Source: Desulfoluna spongiiphila (GTDB taxonomy: Bacteria; Desulfobacterota; Desulfobacteria; Desulfobacterales; Desulfolunaceae). From it: DNA of 64,000 nucleotides. The stretch is from positions 62,001 to 126,000 of the forward strand of contig NZ_FMUX01000013.1 of the NCBI RefSeq assembly GCF_900101345.1. Direction: 5' to 3'. Below the pieces are notes generated by a model. That model made no database searches. It was not told where the DNA came from and saw only the letters and a program-made list of their open reading frames with translations. Each line of letters starts with the position of its first letter. Position 1 is the stretch's first letter. Both the position numbers and the translations under genes were made by a program. Below are positions 53,789 through 63,396 of this stretch, in pieces.

Positions 53789-55165
53789 ATGAGTGCATTT
53801 ACGGCGTTGCCGTTGACCAAGTCGATGATAAAAAATTTAGGGACCATGGGGTATGACGAGATGACCCCGGTCCAGGCCGCCAGTTTGCCCCATGTTCTGA
53901 AGGGCAAGGATCTCCTGGCCCAGGCCAGGACGGGGAGCGGCAAGACGGCGGCCTTCGGCATCGGGCTGCTCCATAACCTTGACGTGGCACGATTCAGGGT
54001 GCAGGCCCTGGTGATGTGCCCGACCCGGGAGCTGGCCGAGCAGGTGGCCGGAGAGTTGCGGCGCATTGCCCGTTTCAAGCACAACATCAAGATCGTGACC
54101 ATCTGCGGAGGCGTCCCCTTCAGGCCCCAGCAGATCTCCCTGGAGCACCAGGCCCATATCGTGGTGGGAACCCCGGGGCGCATCGAGCAGCATCTGCAGC
54201 GTGGGACCCTCTCGTTGAACAACCTCACCACCCTTGTTCTGGATGAGGCGGACCGGATGCTTGATGTCGGGTTTGAAGAGAGCATTTTGGCCATCATGGC
54301 CCATGTGCCTTCCAAACGTCAGACCCTCCTTTTTTCAGCCACTTTCCCGGATCCCATCCTGGCACTGAGCCGTCGGTTTCAGACGAACGCACAGAATGTG
54401 GCGGTGGATGTGGCCCATGAAGAGAACGTCATCCGTCAGCACTTCTATGAAACCGACTGGGATGCAAAGCCCGAGGCCGTTGCCGGGATCCTGGCCGCCT
54501 TCAAGCCAGAGTCGACCCTTGTCTTCTGCAACACCAAGCTCCACTGCAAGGCCTTGGCCTCCTTTCTGCGCAAAAAAGGGTTCTCGGCCCTGGCTATCCA
54601 TGGGGACATCGAACAGAAGGAGCGCACCGAGGTGCTGGTGCGGTTTTCCAACGGCAGTTGCCCGATCCTGGTGGCAACGGACGTGGCGGCAAGGGGTCTT
54701 GATATCAAAGGGCTCAGCGCGGTGATCAACCATGATCTGCCCTTTGAACCCGAGGTGTATGTCCATCGCATCGGCCGTACAGGCCGGGCCGGGGAGGAGG
54801 GGCTGGCCTTTTCGTTGCTGACCCCCAAGGAGAGGTTTCGACTGGAAGATATCAACGCCATGATGAAGACGGCCTTTGAGGCCACCGATGCGGCGGAGCT
54901 TCCCCCTGCCGTCGGGGACGCACCGGCCCCTGCCATGGTGACCCTTTCCATCAACGGCGGGCGCAAAAGCAAGCTTCGGCCCGGAGACATCCTAGGGGCC
55001 CTGACCAAGGACGCGGGCATCGACGGGCAGTGCGTGGGCAAGATCAACTGCTTTGATTTTTACTCGTATGTCGCCATCGAGCGCACCGTTGCCGACAAGG
55101 CCGAAAAAGCCCTCTCCGTGAAAAAGATCAAGGGGCGGCATTTTATTATTCACCGACATGGGTAG
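53789..55165 (+). CDS. dbpA: ATP-dependent RNA helicase DbpA
   Basis: 458 residues from ATG 53789 (AAGGAAGG upstream). DEAD-box helicase for 50S subunit assembly. Motifs: Q-motif near 20, ARTGSGKT (I), PTRELAEQ (Ia), LDEADRML (II), SATFP (III), HGDIEQKER (IV), ATDVAARGLD (V) and HRIGRTGRAG (VI). The C-terminal DbpA RNA-binding domain (about 385-458, KLRPGDILGALTKDAGIDGQCVGKINCFDFYSYVAI) targets 23S rRNA helix 92. It ends at a strong terminator. Confidence 0.95.
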   Translation: MSAFTALPLTKSMIKNLGTMGYDEMTPVQAASLPHVLKGKDLLAQARTGSGKTAAFGIGLLHNLDVARFRVQALVMCPTRELAEQVAGELRRIARFKHNIKIVTICGGVPFRPQQISLEHQAHIVVGTPGRIEQHLQRGTLSLNNLTTLVLDEADRMLDVGFEESILAIMAHVPSKRQTLLFSATFPDPILALSRRFQTNAQNVAVDVAHEENVIRQHFYETDWDAKPEAVAGILAAFKPESTLVFCNTKLHCKALASFLRKKGFSALAIHGDIEQKERTEVLVRFSNGSCPILVATDVAARGLDIKGLSAVINHDLPFEPEVYVHRIGRTGRAGEEGLAFSLLTPKERFRLEDINAMMKTAFEATDAAELPPAVGDAPAPAMVTLSINGGRKSKLRPGDILGALTKDAGIDGQCVGKINCFDFYSYVAIERTVADKAEKALSVKKIKGRHFIIHRHG

Positions 55166-55242
55166 TCGGGGGGCTTCTTTAAGGAAGATGGGGTTTTAGC
55201 TGTTGTGTGCGCTGCAAATCCCTTTCTGTTGCGCTGTTAAAA

Positions 55243-55279
55243 AACAAAGCCTCCGGCTGGAAAGCCGGGGGCTTTGTTC
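55243..55279. terminator. Bidirectional terminator
   Basis: AACAAAGCC.CCGGC/GCCGG.GGCTTTGTT stem between dbpA and the convergent sulfatase gene; A-run on one side, T-rich on the other. Confidence 0.85.
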
Positions 55280-55352
55280 GTTTAGGGAGGCTCCATGGGA
55301 ATGCCCGGAGCGCCGTGGTTTGGGGATCCTGTTTGATCTGGGCGAGTGCCTG

Positions 55353-57077
55353 CTAATTACCGGCCCCCCAGTTCCGGTCAAGGTTATCCCACTCGGGCAC
55401 CTGCATGATGGCTTCACGCGGGTCAAAGGGAAGCTTTTCGGCGTCAAAGCGGGGTTTGGACGCTTCGACAGACTCAGGCCGAGCATTTTCAATGTTTTTA
55501 AAGGGGAAGTCGCGATTTTGCCCTTTGTCCGGGTACGCCGATTTCATCATGAGGTGGCGGGTCTTCATGATACTGAACATGGGCTTGGTCGGGAACAATT
55601 GGAGCATCATGGGGTACACTTCCCGGGGGTCGTTGTAGAGGTCGTAGAACTCGGCTCCGCTGAGGCCTGGCACGGCGTTGCGCCAGTCTCGCTTGTAGCG
55701 TCCCTTCACCGTTGCGGCGAGCTCGTCCCCGGTGTAGATAAAAACGTAATCCCGCCTGCTGTGGGTGTCCCCTTTCAAGAAAAGTGCTGTCTGGTCCACC
55801 CCGTCGATGATGCGGTCCGTGGGGATGTATTTTGTGGCCCCTCCGAGACTTGCAAAGGTGGTGAACAGGTCGGTCTCGTGGATGATATCCCCCACAATTT
55901 GGCCCGGCTCGATGACGCCGGGCCATCGGGCATGGGCGGTCACGCGCACGCCCCCTTCAAGGAAGTCTCCTTTGCCGCCCCGATGGAGGGTCTCCACCAT
56001 GCCGGGGGGGCCGTTGTGGATCATGGGGCCGTTGTCGGCCATGAGAATGACCAGGGTGTTCTCCTCGATCCCCAGGGTTTTCAGCTCCTCCATAAGTTCT
56101 CCGACGTATACGTCAAAGCGCGCGATGGCCTCCTGCAACATTCCGGCTGATGCGGTTATTTTCTCCGGAAATCCCGTAAACGGGGTCATCTGCGGCCAGT
56201 ACGCAGCGTAGAAGGGCTTTTTGGCTTCGATGCTTTTTTTCATGAACGCACTGAGTCGCTTCTGGGATTCGCCGTCCATGGCAATGTAGTCTTCAAGGTT
56301 GGGGGGCGTGCCCCACTCTTTCACCGGGCCGTCTTTCACCCCTTCAAGGGCCCAGATATAGCCCTTGGGCCGCCACCCTTTATCGATGTCGTAAGGGTCT
56401 TCGGGAATAACCCCGTCATTGAGGCTGCCCGGCCGGATGGCACCCGCCCGTTCCAGGTCCGGGGTGTACATGCTGGGGACCTGGTTGTAAGGCGTCCAGA
56501 GCGCTTCATCAAAGCCCTGTTTGGTCATGTAGCTGGACTCGATATCCCCGAGGTGGGACTTGCCGTAGAAGGCCGTTGCGTATCCCGCCTGTCCCAGGAC
56601 CTCTGCCATGGTCACCTCATCAGCTGCCAGCCCGCCGTATTCATATGGGAACCCCACGTTGTACATGCCGTTTCTCACCGCGTGCCGACCGGTCATTACT
56701 GCGGCACGGCTCGGTGTGCAGGAGGGCTCGGTATACATCCTGGCAAAATAGATCCCTTCTGCTGAGAATTTGTTCATGTTTGGCGTTTCCCAGCCGCGTG
56801 TTTTTTGAATTTGAGGCACACCGATTTCCCCTACGGCGGTGTCGTCCCACATGATGTGGATGATGTTGGGCGGGGTGCCGTGTTTTTCCTTTAACTCAGC
56901 CAGTTTCTTGTCCAGCTCTTCGTCTTCGGTGGCCCACTTCTCTCCATGCTGCGCTTCCAGAACGTAGTACTCTGCGTCATGAATGATCGCTTTGGACTTG
57001 GCCTTGGCCGGGCCGCAGCAGAACAACACGGAAAGGCTCAGGGCAACAACGATATTTAAGAATTTATGCCTGCTCAT
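55353..57077 (-). CDS. Secreted arylsulfatase (type I, formylglycine)
   Basis: 574 residues, ATG 57077 with AGGAGG. Signal peptide ending near residue 26. Sulfatase signature CTPSRAAVMTGRH (Cys 120) carries the cysteine converted to formylglycine; the metal-binding DD (78-79), DNGPMIHNGPPG and the second sulfatase signature GYATAFYGKSHLG support activity. It cleaves sulfate esters in the periplasm. No formylglycine-generating enzyme is adjacent, so one must lie elsewhere. Confidence 0.93.
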   Translation of the reverse strand: MSRHKFLNIVVALSLSVLFCCGPAKAKSKAIIHDAEYYVLEAQHGEKWATEDEELDKKLAELKEKHGTPPNIIHIMWDDTAVGEIGVPQIQKTRGWETPNMNKFSAEGIYFARMYTEPSCTPSRAAVMTGRHAVRNGMYNVGFPYEYGGLAADEVTMAEVLGQAGYATAFYGKSHLGDIESSYMTKQGFDEALWTPYNQVPSMYTPDLERAGAIRPGSLNDGVIPEDPYDIDKGWRPKGYIWALEGVKDGPVKEWGTPPNLEDYIAMDGESQKRLSAFMKKSIEAKKPFYAAYWPQMTPFTGFPEKITASAGMLQEAIARFDVYVGELMEELKTLGIEENTLVILMADNGPMIHNGPPGMVETLHRGGKGDFLEGGVRVTAHARWPGVIEPGQIVGDIIHETDLFTTFASLGGATKYIPTDRIIDGVDQTALFLKGDTHSRRDYVFIYTGDELAATVKGRYKRDWRNAVPGLSGAEFYDLYNDPREVYPMMLQLFPTKPMFSIMKTRHLMMKSAYPDKGQNRDFPFKNIENARPESVEASKPRFDAEKLPFDPREAIMQVPEWDNLDRNWGAGN

Positions 57078-57393
57078 GGTCCATCCTCCTGTGTGTCGGT
57101 TGATCGGTCCTTCCTGAGTCCACGGGGGTATGCAAAAAGCATAACGCGGGCAACGTTATACTGGGGAAAAAGGGCGCCGGAGATTACACGGAATCGTTCG
57201 AGCAGGGAGCCTTCAGGGGGCAAGGCGAGCGCCTCGGTTCGCGGCTTATTTCTCAGGGGCGTGAAGGGACAACGGGGATATCAGTGCAAAGAAGGGACGG
57301 TGGCGTCAGCCCGGATATTTCATGCGAAACCGATGAATCCAAAACTAAAAAATGTAATCCACCGTTTTCTATGCGATTTTCTTGTCCTTCGGG
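57078..57393. repeat. Intergenic region with a partial second-family repeat
   Basis: CCCGGATATTTCATG with the following GAAACCGATG (57311-57336) matches the left arm of the palindromic repeat at 29430-29515; the right arm is absent. No gene was seen in this gap. Confidence 0.55.
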
Positions 57394-57822
57394 CTATTGA
57401 GCAGGCATTCTCACGAAGGCAACGTCATAGGTCGTGTTTTGGATGGCATGGAAGTACTCTCCCTCCAGAGCGTCTTTTTCTTTGATGTATCTCAGAAGAT
57501 ATCGCGAGCCAGGGTAGTGTGTGTCCTGGAACTCGATAAACAGGTGCACCCTGTTTTCCTGAATGGTCCAATTGGCTTCGTGGACATGGATGCTGCGCGG
57601 GTTGAAATAGGAGGAGTGCATGGCGCCGTTGGGGCCGATATCCGTGATGGCAAGGCGATAGGGCGCGTCACGTCTTACCCACTTCCCGTTGAGGCGCTGG
57701 GCCATGGACAGGCCAGTCGGTTCCGCAGACGATGCGACTGTGGGACCGGACACCAGGCAAAGGGCAAGGACGGAAAGGAGCATTATCAATTCGATGGGGA
57801 ACACGTTTTTTGATCGGTTCAT
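57394..57822 (-). CDS. Small secreted hypothetical protein
   Basis: 142 residues. N-terminal signal (about 1-31, ending VASSA). The mature part is short and beta-rich: LNGKWVRRDAPYRLAITDIGPNGAMHSSYFNPRSIHVHEANWTIQENRVHLFIEFQDTHYPGSRYLLRYIKEKDALEGEYFHAIQNTTYDVAFVRM, resembling small lipocalin-like or DUF domains that begin GxW. It is likely periplasmic. Function unknown. Confidence 0.65.
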   Translation of the reverse strand: MNRSKNVFPIELIMLLSVLALCLVSGPTVASSAEPTGLSMAQRLNGKWVRRDAPYRLAITDIGPNGAMHSSYFNPRSIHVHEANWTIQENRVHLFIEFQDTHYPGSRYLLRYIKEKDALEGEYFHAIQNTTYDVAFVRMPAQ

Positions 57823-58250
57823 CGCTGTTCATCTCTTTTTTTGCAGTGGTTTGTCAATGGCATCGGATGAATTGGAATCCGCATGGTGGCCAGGATGATG
57901 CATCTCAAGATCTCGGACAGCTGAAGCGACTGGGAAAATGGCGTGATCTGGTTGATCTGTGGTGTGATATGTTTGTAAATGTTTACAGCTATTTTGACGG
58001 AGGGTCAAGATATAAACTATTAATTTCAATAGATAGCTGCCGTTGAAAAACGGATGCGTCCGTGGTGATGTGGAGGGGCAGGAGGGGATAGAAACCGTGG
58101 GGCAGGTACCGGTACGGGCCCGGTTCGTCGGATGGTTGTCCCAGGCCTTCTGTACCCAGGCTCCCCATTCGATTCTGTGTGCTGGCGTGTGACCGGTTTG
58201 CGTCGTGCCTCTGTCCTGCACTGTGGGGATTCTGCCTGATCCGGTGGTGG
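57823..58250. other. Intergenic region, no gene seen
   Basis: About 430 bp. TGTAAATGTTTACA (57974-57987) has perfect 6-bp arms around TG and is the only distinctive site; a regulator-binding role is possible. No coding frame or repeat copy was supported. Confidence 0.4.
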
Positions 58251-58727
58251 CTATGCGCTGTTACCGGTTGCCGGACGCTCCATGATGACCGTGGGGAGGC
58301 CGGCGGGGTTGTCGCCGCCATGTTTCAGGTCGACAAACCCGAAGCGTGCGTAGAGCGATCGGGCGGCCTGGCCTTCAGGTACCGACCCGTCAAAGGTTTG
58401 GACAACAATGGCCTCCTGTGGGGTGAGGTGGGCCAGTGCCTCGCCAAGGAGGGCCGTGCCAATGCCTTTTCCCCGACTGGCTGCGGACACGGCAAGCCAT
58501 GCGATCTCATTGGTGTCCGGTGAGATGACAATGCCCCCTGCAAGGGGCTTGTGGGGGGCATCCGGCTCCTGCCGGAGGCAAAAAGCGTGTTCGTCTTGTA
58601 TGGCCTGCTTCAAGGCGGCCCGGAAGGACGCGTCGCCGGCCATGGGTCCGAACAGCGGTTCAACCTCCCGTGCCAGGGCGATCCATGCCTCAAGATCCGA
58701 TGGGATGGATGTGTGTACGTTGGTCAT
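58251..58727 (-). CDS. GNAT N-acetyltransferase
   Basis: 158 residues from ATG 58727, overlapping the stop of the preceding gene by ATGA. GNAT core: ITPDTNEIAWLAVSAASRGKGIGTALLGEAL with acetyl-CoA-binding RGKGIG (the R/Q-x-x-G-x-G/A motif), then VQTFDGSVPEGQAARSLYARFGFVDL. Probably acetylates a small molecule or protein. Translationally coupled to a second GNAT gene. Confidence 0.85.
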   Translation of the reverse strand: MTNVHTSIPSDLEAWIALAREVEPLFGPMAGDASFRAALKQAIQDEHAFCLRQEPDAPHKPLAGGIVISPDTNEIAWLAVSAASRGKGIGTALLGEALAHLTPQEAIVVQTFDGSVPEGQAARSLYARFGFVDLKHGGDNPAGLPTVIMERPATGNSA

Positions 58728-59275
58728 GCGTGTATCTCGCACGCCATTTCATAATAGTGATTGGCGTTGAATTCGAATTTGTTGATGACGTCAAGGCCGA
58801 GTTTGCGCGTATGGGCTGCGTGGGACCTGGGGTTGTTTTTATTCACAAAGGTGATCAGGACCGGGTAGCGTTTTCCCATGGTGCTTTTCACGAGCTGAAA
58901 GATATTTTCAAGAACGCCGTGGCCCCTGAGGCATTTGTCAATGCAGATGGGGCCGTACTGAAACGAGTTGTCCACACTCAAGGCCCGGCCGTTGTAGCTC
59001 AACTCGGGGAGCCCCTCAATCATGCGGGCGAACATGGGCCACACCGACCAGAACGTCCAGGAGGCTGCCATGGCGTAGCCGACCACCTCGCCGTTCTCTT
59101 TTGCAACAAAGAGACCGTTTTCCCGTGCGATCAAGGCGTCTAACTGGGCTTCGGTAAACGGTGTGGTGACAAATCCGTCCTTTTTGTCTGCTTCGTTGAT
59201 GGAGTCGATCTGGTACCTGTAATGAAGGCGGAGCGTGCTTTCGATATCCGAGGGGTCTGCAATCTTAACTTCCAC
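58724..59275 (-). CDS. GNAT N-acetyltransferase
   Basis: 183 residues from GTG 59275 (AAGGAACGA upstream). Contains GNAT-type segments LFVAKENGEVVGYAMAA and SVDNSFQYGPICIDKCLRGHGVLENIFQLV, with RGHG in the position of the acetyl-CoA loop, and a C-terminal NKNNPRSHAAHTRKLGLDVINKFEF. First gene of a two-gene unit with the next acetyltransferase. Substrate unknown. Confidence 0.78.
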   Translation of the reverse strand: MEVKIADPSDIESTLRLHYRYQIDSINEADKKDGFVTTPFTEAQLDALIARENGLFVAKENGEVVGYAMAASWTFWSVWPMFARMIEGLPELSYNGRALSVDNSFQYGPICIDKCLRGHGVLENIFQLVKSTMGKRYPVLITFVNKNNPRSHAAHTRKLGLDVINKFEFNANHYYEMACEIHA

Positions 59276-59423
59276 TGTCGTTCCTTGTCGTCGTTACGTG
59301 TGGCCTGCCGGGCAGGTGTGCCGATTTTTTGATCCTTTCTTCCATACCTTAAAATGAACCCTTGAATAAACCTGTTTTTTTATAAAGGACATCAGGGTGT
59401 ATGATTAAATGAGGGAGATCGTT

Positions 59424-60542
59424 TTACCCGGCGTGCTCACTGCCGATGTCGAAGAACTCTTTTTTCAGATCCACCGTGGACTGCGTCCCGATGGCGTCGT
59501 AGTTCTCCGTGAGCCAGGCCTCTGCCGTGGACCGGCCCCTGTTGAAAAGGTCCGTGAGGAATCCCCAGTCGCTGTTGAATTTGCTGGAGACCTTGAGGTC
59601 GCACAGGATCCTGTCCGCCCGGATGGAGTGCATCAGCATGTGCTTCAGTCGGCCCTTGTATTCATCCTTGAGCCAGCCCTCTTCAATGAGTTTGGTGATA
59701 AAGGCGATGGAGCGCAGCTCCTTTAGAAGGGAGGCGTTGAAGGTGATTTCATTTAAGCGGTCCGTGATATCGCTGGCATCTGTCGGGAGCTCTTCCCGAT
59801 CCATGGGGTTGATGTGGATGATCACCACATCCCGCGTGTCTGTATGGTAAAAGAGGGGGAAAATAGCCGGATTGCCCATGTAACCGCCGTCCCAGTAGTG
59901 GTCTCCGTTGATCTTGACAGCCTGGAACATCTGGGGAAGGCATGCCGATGCCATGACGACATCCAGGGTGATTTCATCGGTTGTGAAGATTCGGACCTTG
60001 CCGGTTCGCACCTTTGTGGTGCTGATGAACAATTTGGTCTCCTGACACCGGTTCAACACCTTAAAATCCACAGCCTTTTCGAGGATATCCCGTAAGGGGT
60101 TCATGTTCATGGGGTTGAACTGGTAGGGGGAAAAGGCCCGGGTCATGAGTTCAAACATGTTGAAGGAAAAGGAGGTGTCCATGTTCCAGGTGCCGGTCCA
60201 GGCCTCCCAGGGGGCCTGTTGAAGGGGACTCATGAGCCGGGCCGTGTCGCTGATGGTCTTCCAGAAGTCGTAAAGCGCCTGCCTCGCGCCGTCGGCGCCG
60301 CCGATCATGTTGCCGTAGGCATACACCACGGCGTTCATCGCCCCGGCGCTTGTTCCGCACAGGCCTTCAATGCTCAGTCGCCCATCCTCAATGAGCCGGT
60401 CCATCACCCCCCAGGTGAAGGCTCCGTGGGCACCGCCTCCCTGCAGGGCTAAATTGATGGTTTTTTCATGGTTTGAGTTCATGGCCGGGACGGGGCAACC
60501 GCAGTCGTCGTTTCCTGGGGGTTGTTTTCCTGAGCTGCTCAT
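59424..60542 (-). CDS. Patatin-like phospholipase
   Basis: 372 residues from ATG 60542 (AAGGAG upstream). Ser-Asp dyad hydrolase: oxyanion glycines LALQGGGAHGAF, nucleophile elbow GTSAGAMNA (about 60-68), and the Asp in DHYWDGGYMGNPAIF. It acts on lipids or other esters. No signal peptide or membrane segment, so it is probably cytosolic or secreted by another route. Monocistronic. It resembles RssA/NTE-type bacterial patatins. Confidence 0.88.
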   Translation of the reverse strand: MSSSGKQPPGNDDCGCPVPAMNSNHEKTINLALQGGGAHGAFTWGVMDRLIEDGRLSIEGLCGTSAGAMNAVVYAYGNMIGGADGARQALYDFWKTISDTARLMSPLQQAPWEAWTGTWNMDTSFSFNMFELMTRAFSPYQFNPMNMNPLRDILEKAVDFKVLNRCQETKLFISTTKVRTGKVRIFTTDEITLDVVMASACLPQMFQAVKINGDHYWDGGYMGNPAIFPLFYHTDTRDVVIIHINPMDREELPTDASDITDRLNEITFNASLLKELRSIAFITKLIEEGWLKDEYKGRLKHMLMHSIRADRILCDLKVSSKFNSDWGFLTDLFNRGRSTAEAWLTENYDAIGTQSTVDLKKEFFDIGSEHAG

Positions 60543-60804
60543 TGGGGCTCCTTCGTTCAGGGTGTTTGTGGGCAAGGGGTTGATGTGGCACTCGGTGAGT
60601 CTGTGTCCATGGGATTCCGGGGCGGTGAACCAGGCGAAGGAGAGGGCGTTTTGTGTTGAAAAACGGATATGTGTAATGTATTCTTAATTTAATTTAGCAT
60701 GTTACCCCGGTGCCCCTCAACGCTGATACGAAAAAAATCCCCTTCCTTCCGTGCATGAGCCCCGGTGACGTCCTGCCATCCGGCCCCATAAAAAGGAGAA
60801 CCCA

Positions 60805-62988
60805 ATGAAAAGGAATCGTTTTGTTTTTATCTGGCGTGCTGCTCTGGTGTGCTTGGTGATTACCGGCCTGTCTTTTGCTGCGGGCTGTTCGTCGGGAAAG
60901 TCCGACGCCCCTGACATGGATGCGGCAAGTGAAGAAACTGCTGATATGTCGATGGCAGAAGCCACAGAAGCCGCGGCAGCCGGTCAAACGGCCATGGGGG
61001 AGGGGGGACATTTCGACCCCAAGGGCAAGCAGCCGTCCACATTTACGGCTGAGCACCAGAAAAAGCAGCGCGAAATGCTCCCCTTTGACGACACCCGGGA
61101 CTTCGAAGAGTCGAAAAAAGGGTTTATCGCAGCCCCTGACTACATGCAGATCAAGGCCGAGGCCGGTCATATTGCCTGGGACATGGGCAGTTACCAGTGG
61201 CTCCTTGACGGGGAAGATTTCGACAGCATCCACCCGTCCCTTCAGCGTCAGGCCATCATCAACATGAACTACGGGCTCTATGAAATCCTCAAGGATAAAA
61301 TTTACCAGGTCCGCGGCTTTGACCTGGCCAACATCAGCTTCATCAAAGGGGACACCGGGTGGATCGTGTTTGACCCCTTGACGGCAAAGGAGACCGCCGC
61401 AGCCGCGTTGAAACTGGTCACCGAGCAGCTGGGTGAGTACCCGGTGGTTGCCGTGATCTACTCCCATTCCCATGCCGACCATTTCGGCGGGGTGCGGGGG
61501 GTGGTGGATGAGGCGGACGTTCAAAGCGGCAAGGTCAAGGTAATCGCCCCCATCGGTTTTATGGAGCACGCGGTTGCAGAGAACGTGTATGCGGGCAATG
61601 CCATGAACCGGCGCCTTTTTTTCCAGTACGGCGTGCTGCTGCCGCGTAGTCCCTTCGGCCATGTGGACCAGGCCATCGGCAAGAACACGGCGGCAGGTAC
61701 CCTGGGGCTCATTCCTCCCAATGTGATCATCAAGGAGGATATTGAAGAGCTGACCGTGGACGGGGTGAAGATGGTGTTCCAGAACACCCCCGGCACCGAG
61801 GCACCCGCCGAGATGAACACCTATTTCCCCGAGATGAAGGCTTTCTGGGCTGCCGAAAACATCACCGGCACCATCCACAACATCTACACCCTGCGAGGGG
61901 CCCTGGTCCGGGACGCCCTGGAGTGGTCCAAGCAGATCAACAAGGCCCTTTACATGTTCGGCCAGGAAGCCGAAGTAATGTTCTCCGCCCACTCCTGGCC
62001 GCGCTGGGGCAACGAGCGCATCCAGGAAGTGATGCGGACCCAGCGGGATACTTATGCCAACCTGAACAACGGCGTCCTTCACCTGGCCAACCAGGGGGTC
62101 ACCATCAACCAGATCCATAACGTGTACAAAGTCCCCGAGAGCCTGGAGATGCAGTGGGCGGCGCGCAGTTACCACGGGTCGGTGGAGCATAACAGCCGTG
62201 CGGTGGTGAACCGGTACCTCGGCTACTGGGACGCCAACCCCACCACCCTGATCCCCCTGTCCCCCGAGGATTCTGCGCCCCTGTACGTGGAGATGATGGG
62301 CGGTGCAGAGGCCATCATGGTCAAAGGCAAGGCCCTTTTTGACGAAGGAAAATACAGGCACGCCCAGGAGATCTTGAACAAGCTGGTCTACGCCGAGCCC
62401 CAGAACCAGAAAGCCAAAGACCTGTTGGCGGATGTGTTTGAGCAGATCGGGTACCAAAAGGAGAGCCCCAGCGTGCGAAACAGTTTCCTGGCTGCAGCCT
62501 ATGAGCTGAGAAACGGCATCCCCGAAGGGGCGACTCCCTCCACATCCGGTCCCGATGTGGTGGAGGCCATGTCCACCGAGCTCTGGCTCGATTTTCTCGC
62601 CATCCGGCTGGACAGCTCCAAAGCGGCTGGCAAAGCTTTTACGATCAACCTGATCACTCCGGACAACGACGAGAAATTTGCCGTGGAGTTAAGCAATGCC
62701 ACCCTTACCAACATTAAGGGGTATGAGGCCGAAGACCCCGACCTGACCATTACGATCAACCGGGAAGACCTGGTACAGGTCATGATGGGCGCCGTCTCTT
62801 TCGAAGACCAGATCACAAACGGCAAGGCCAAGCTGGTGGGGGACAAGAAGCCTTTTGATGAGCTCAAGACCATGCTGGTGCAGTTTGACCTGGGGTTTGA
62901 GTTGATGCCCGGAACCGGCACAAAGGACCTGACCAAGGAGAAACAACCCTTTGAGCAGCCCGAGCCTGCAAGTACCTCTGGAGGATAA
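60805..62988 (+). CDS. Alkylsulfatase-like metallo-beta-lactamase lipoprotein
   Basis: 727 residues, ATG 60805 after AAAGGAG. The lipobox AAGC (Cys about 28) makes it a membrane-anchored lipoprotein. The metal-binding motif HSHADHFGG (about 219-227) and the following SdsA1/BDS1 architecture (MBL domain to about 400, dimerisation domain, C-terminal SCP2-like domain near 590-700) identify the secondary/primary alkylsulfatase family, which cleaves alkyl sulfates such as SDS. A Ser/Met/Ala-rich linker follows the lipobox. A strong terminator lies downstream. Confidence 0.92.
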   Translation: MKRNRFVFIWRAALVCLVITGLSFAAGCSSGKSDAPDMDAASEETADMSMAEATEAAAAGQTAMGEGGHFDPKGKQPSTFTAEHQKKQREMLPFDDTRDFEESKKGFIAAPDYMQIKAEAGHIAWDMGSYQWLLDGEDFDSIHPSLQRQAIINMNYGLYEILKDKIYQVRGFDLANISFIKGDTGWIVFDPLTAKETAAAALKLVTEQLGEYPVVAVIYSHSHADHFGGVRGVVDEADVQSGKVKVIAPIGFMEHAVAENVYAGNAMNRRLFFQYGVLLPRSPFGHVDQAIGKNTAAGTLGLIPPNVIIKEDIEELTVDGVKMVFQNTPGTEAPAEMNTYFPEMKAFWAAENITGTIHNIYTLRGALVRDALEWSKQINKALYMFGQEAEVMFSAHSWPRWGNERIQEVMRTQRDTYANLNNGVLHLANQGVTINQIHNVYKVPESLEMQWAARSYHGSVEHNSRAVVNRYLGYWDANPTTLIPLSPEDSAPLYVEMMGGAEAIMVKGKALFDEGKYRHAQEILNKLVYAEPQNQKAKDLLADVFEQIGYQKESPSVRNSFLAAAYELRNGIPEGATPSTSGPDVVEAMSTELWLDFLAIRLDSSKAAGKAFTINLITPDNDEKFAVELSNATLTNIKGYEAEDPDLTITINREDLVQVMMGAVSFEDQITNGKAKLVGDKKPFDELKTMLVQFDLGFELMPGTGTKDLTKEKQPFEQPEPASTSGG

Positions 62989-63020
62989 GCATTTTCCTTC
63001 GGGACGCTGAGAGACAAACA

Positions 63021-63063
63021 AAAAAGCCGCACCCTTTGAGAGAAAGGGGGCGGCTTTTTTTTG
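63021..63063. terminator. Terminator after the alkylsulfatase gene
   Basis: AAAAAGCCGC...CCCTTT/AAAGGG...GCGGCTTTTTT stem. Confidence 0.9.
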
Positions 63064-63093
63064 TGATGATTCCGGCGATACCAGTGACGGTTC

Positions 63094-63380
63094 TCAATTT
63101 GCTTTTAAGGTGAGTGGCCCATGCACTTAAGATTTCAATAGAGTGACGTCGGAATAACTTGGTGCCCGGAGAACGAAGGCCTGTTAGGACCCGGATGCCT
63201 TCGCAAGCCCGACGATTCCGGTTCTCCGTACACCATGGTCGGTGACCCCAAGGCCGACATGCTGCTGTCGACGCTGGCTAAGCGTTTCGCCTCGGTTCTG
63301 GTGCATGGAATGCACTCTACTACACCCAGGTGTCCCAACCAGCTTTCAATGTGGCACACCTTGCCGCCGGAGGCATTTTT
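63094..63380. repeat. Repeat remnants and possible gene remnant
   Basis: The right-hand end of the MITE-like element is visible at about 63341-63374 (AGCTTTCAATGTGGCACACC, TTGCCGCCGGAGGC), and a weaker AAGGTGAG fragment near 63103-63120. Between them the plus strand could encode GDPKADMLLSTLAKRFASVLVHGM without a proper start, possibly a decayed gene. Confidence 0.5.
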
Positions 63381-63396
63381 GTTAATTCTTAACTTC

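Noticed and set aside
60694..62457. Long reading frame opposite the alkylsulfatase gene
   Set aside because: Shadow of a certain metallo-beta-lactamase gene; no ribosome-binding site and unusual composition.
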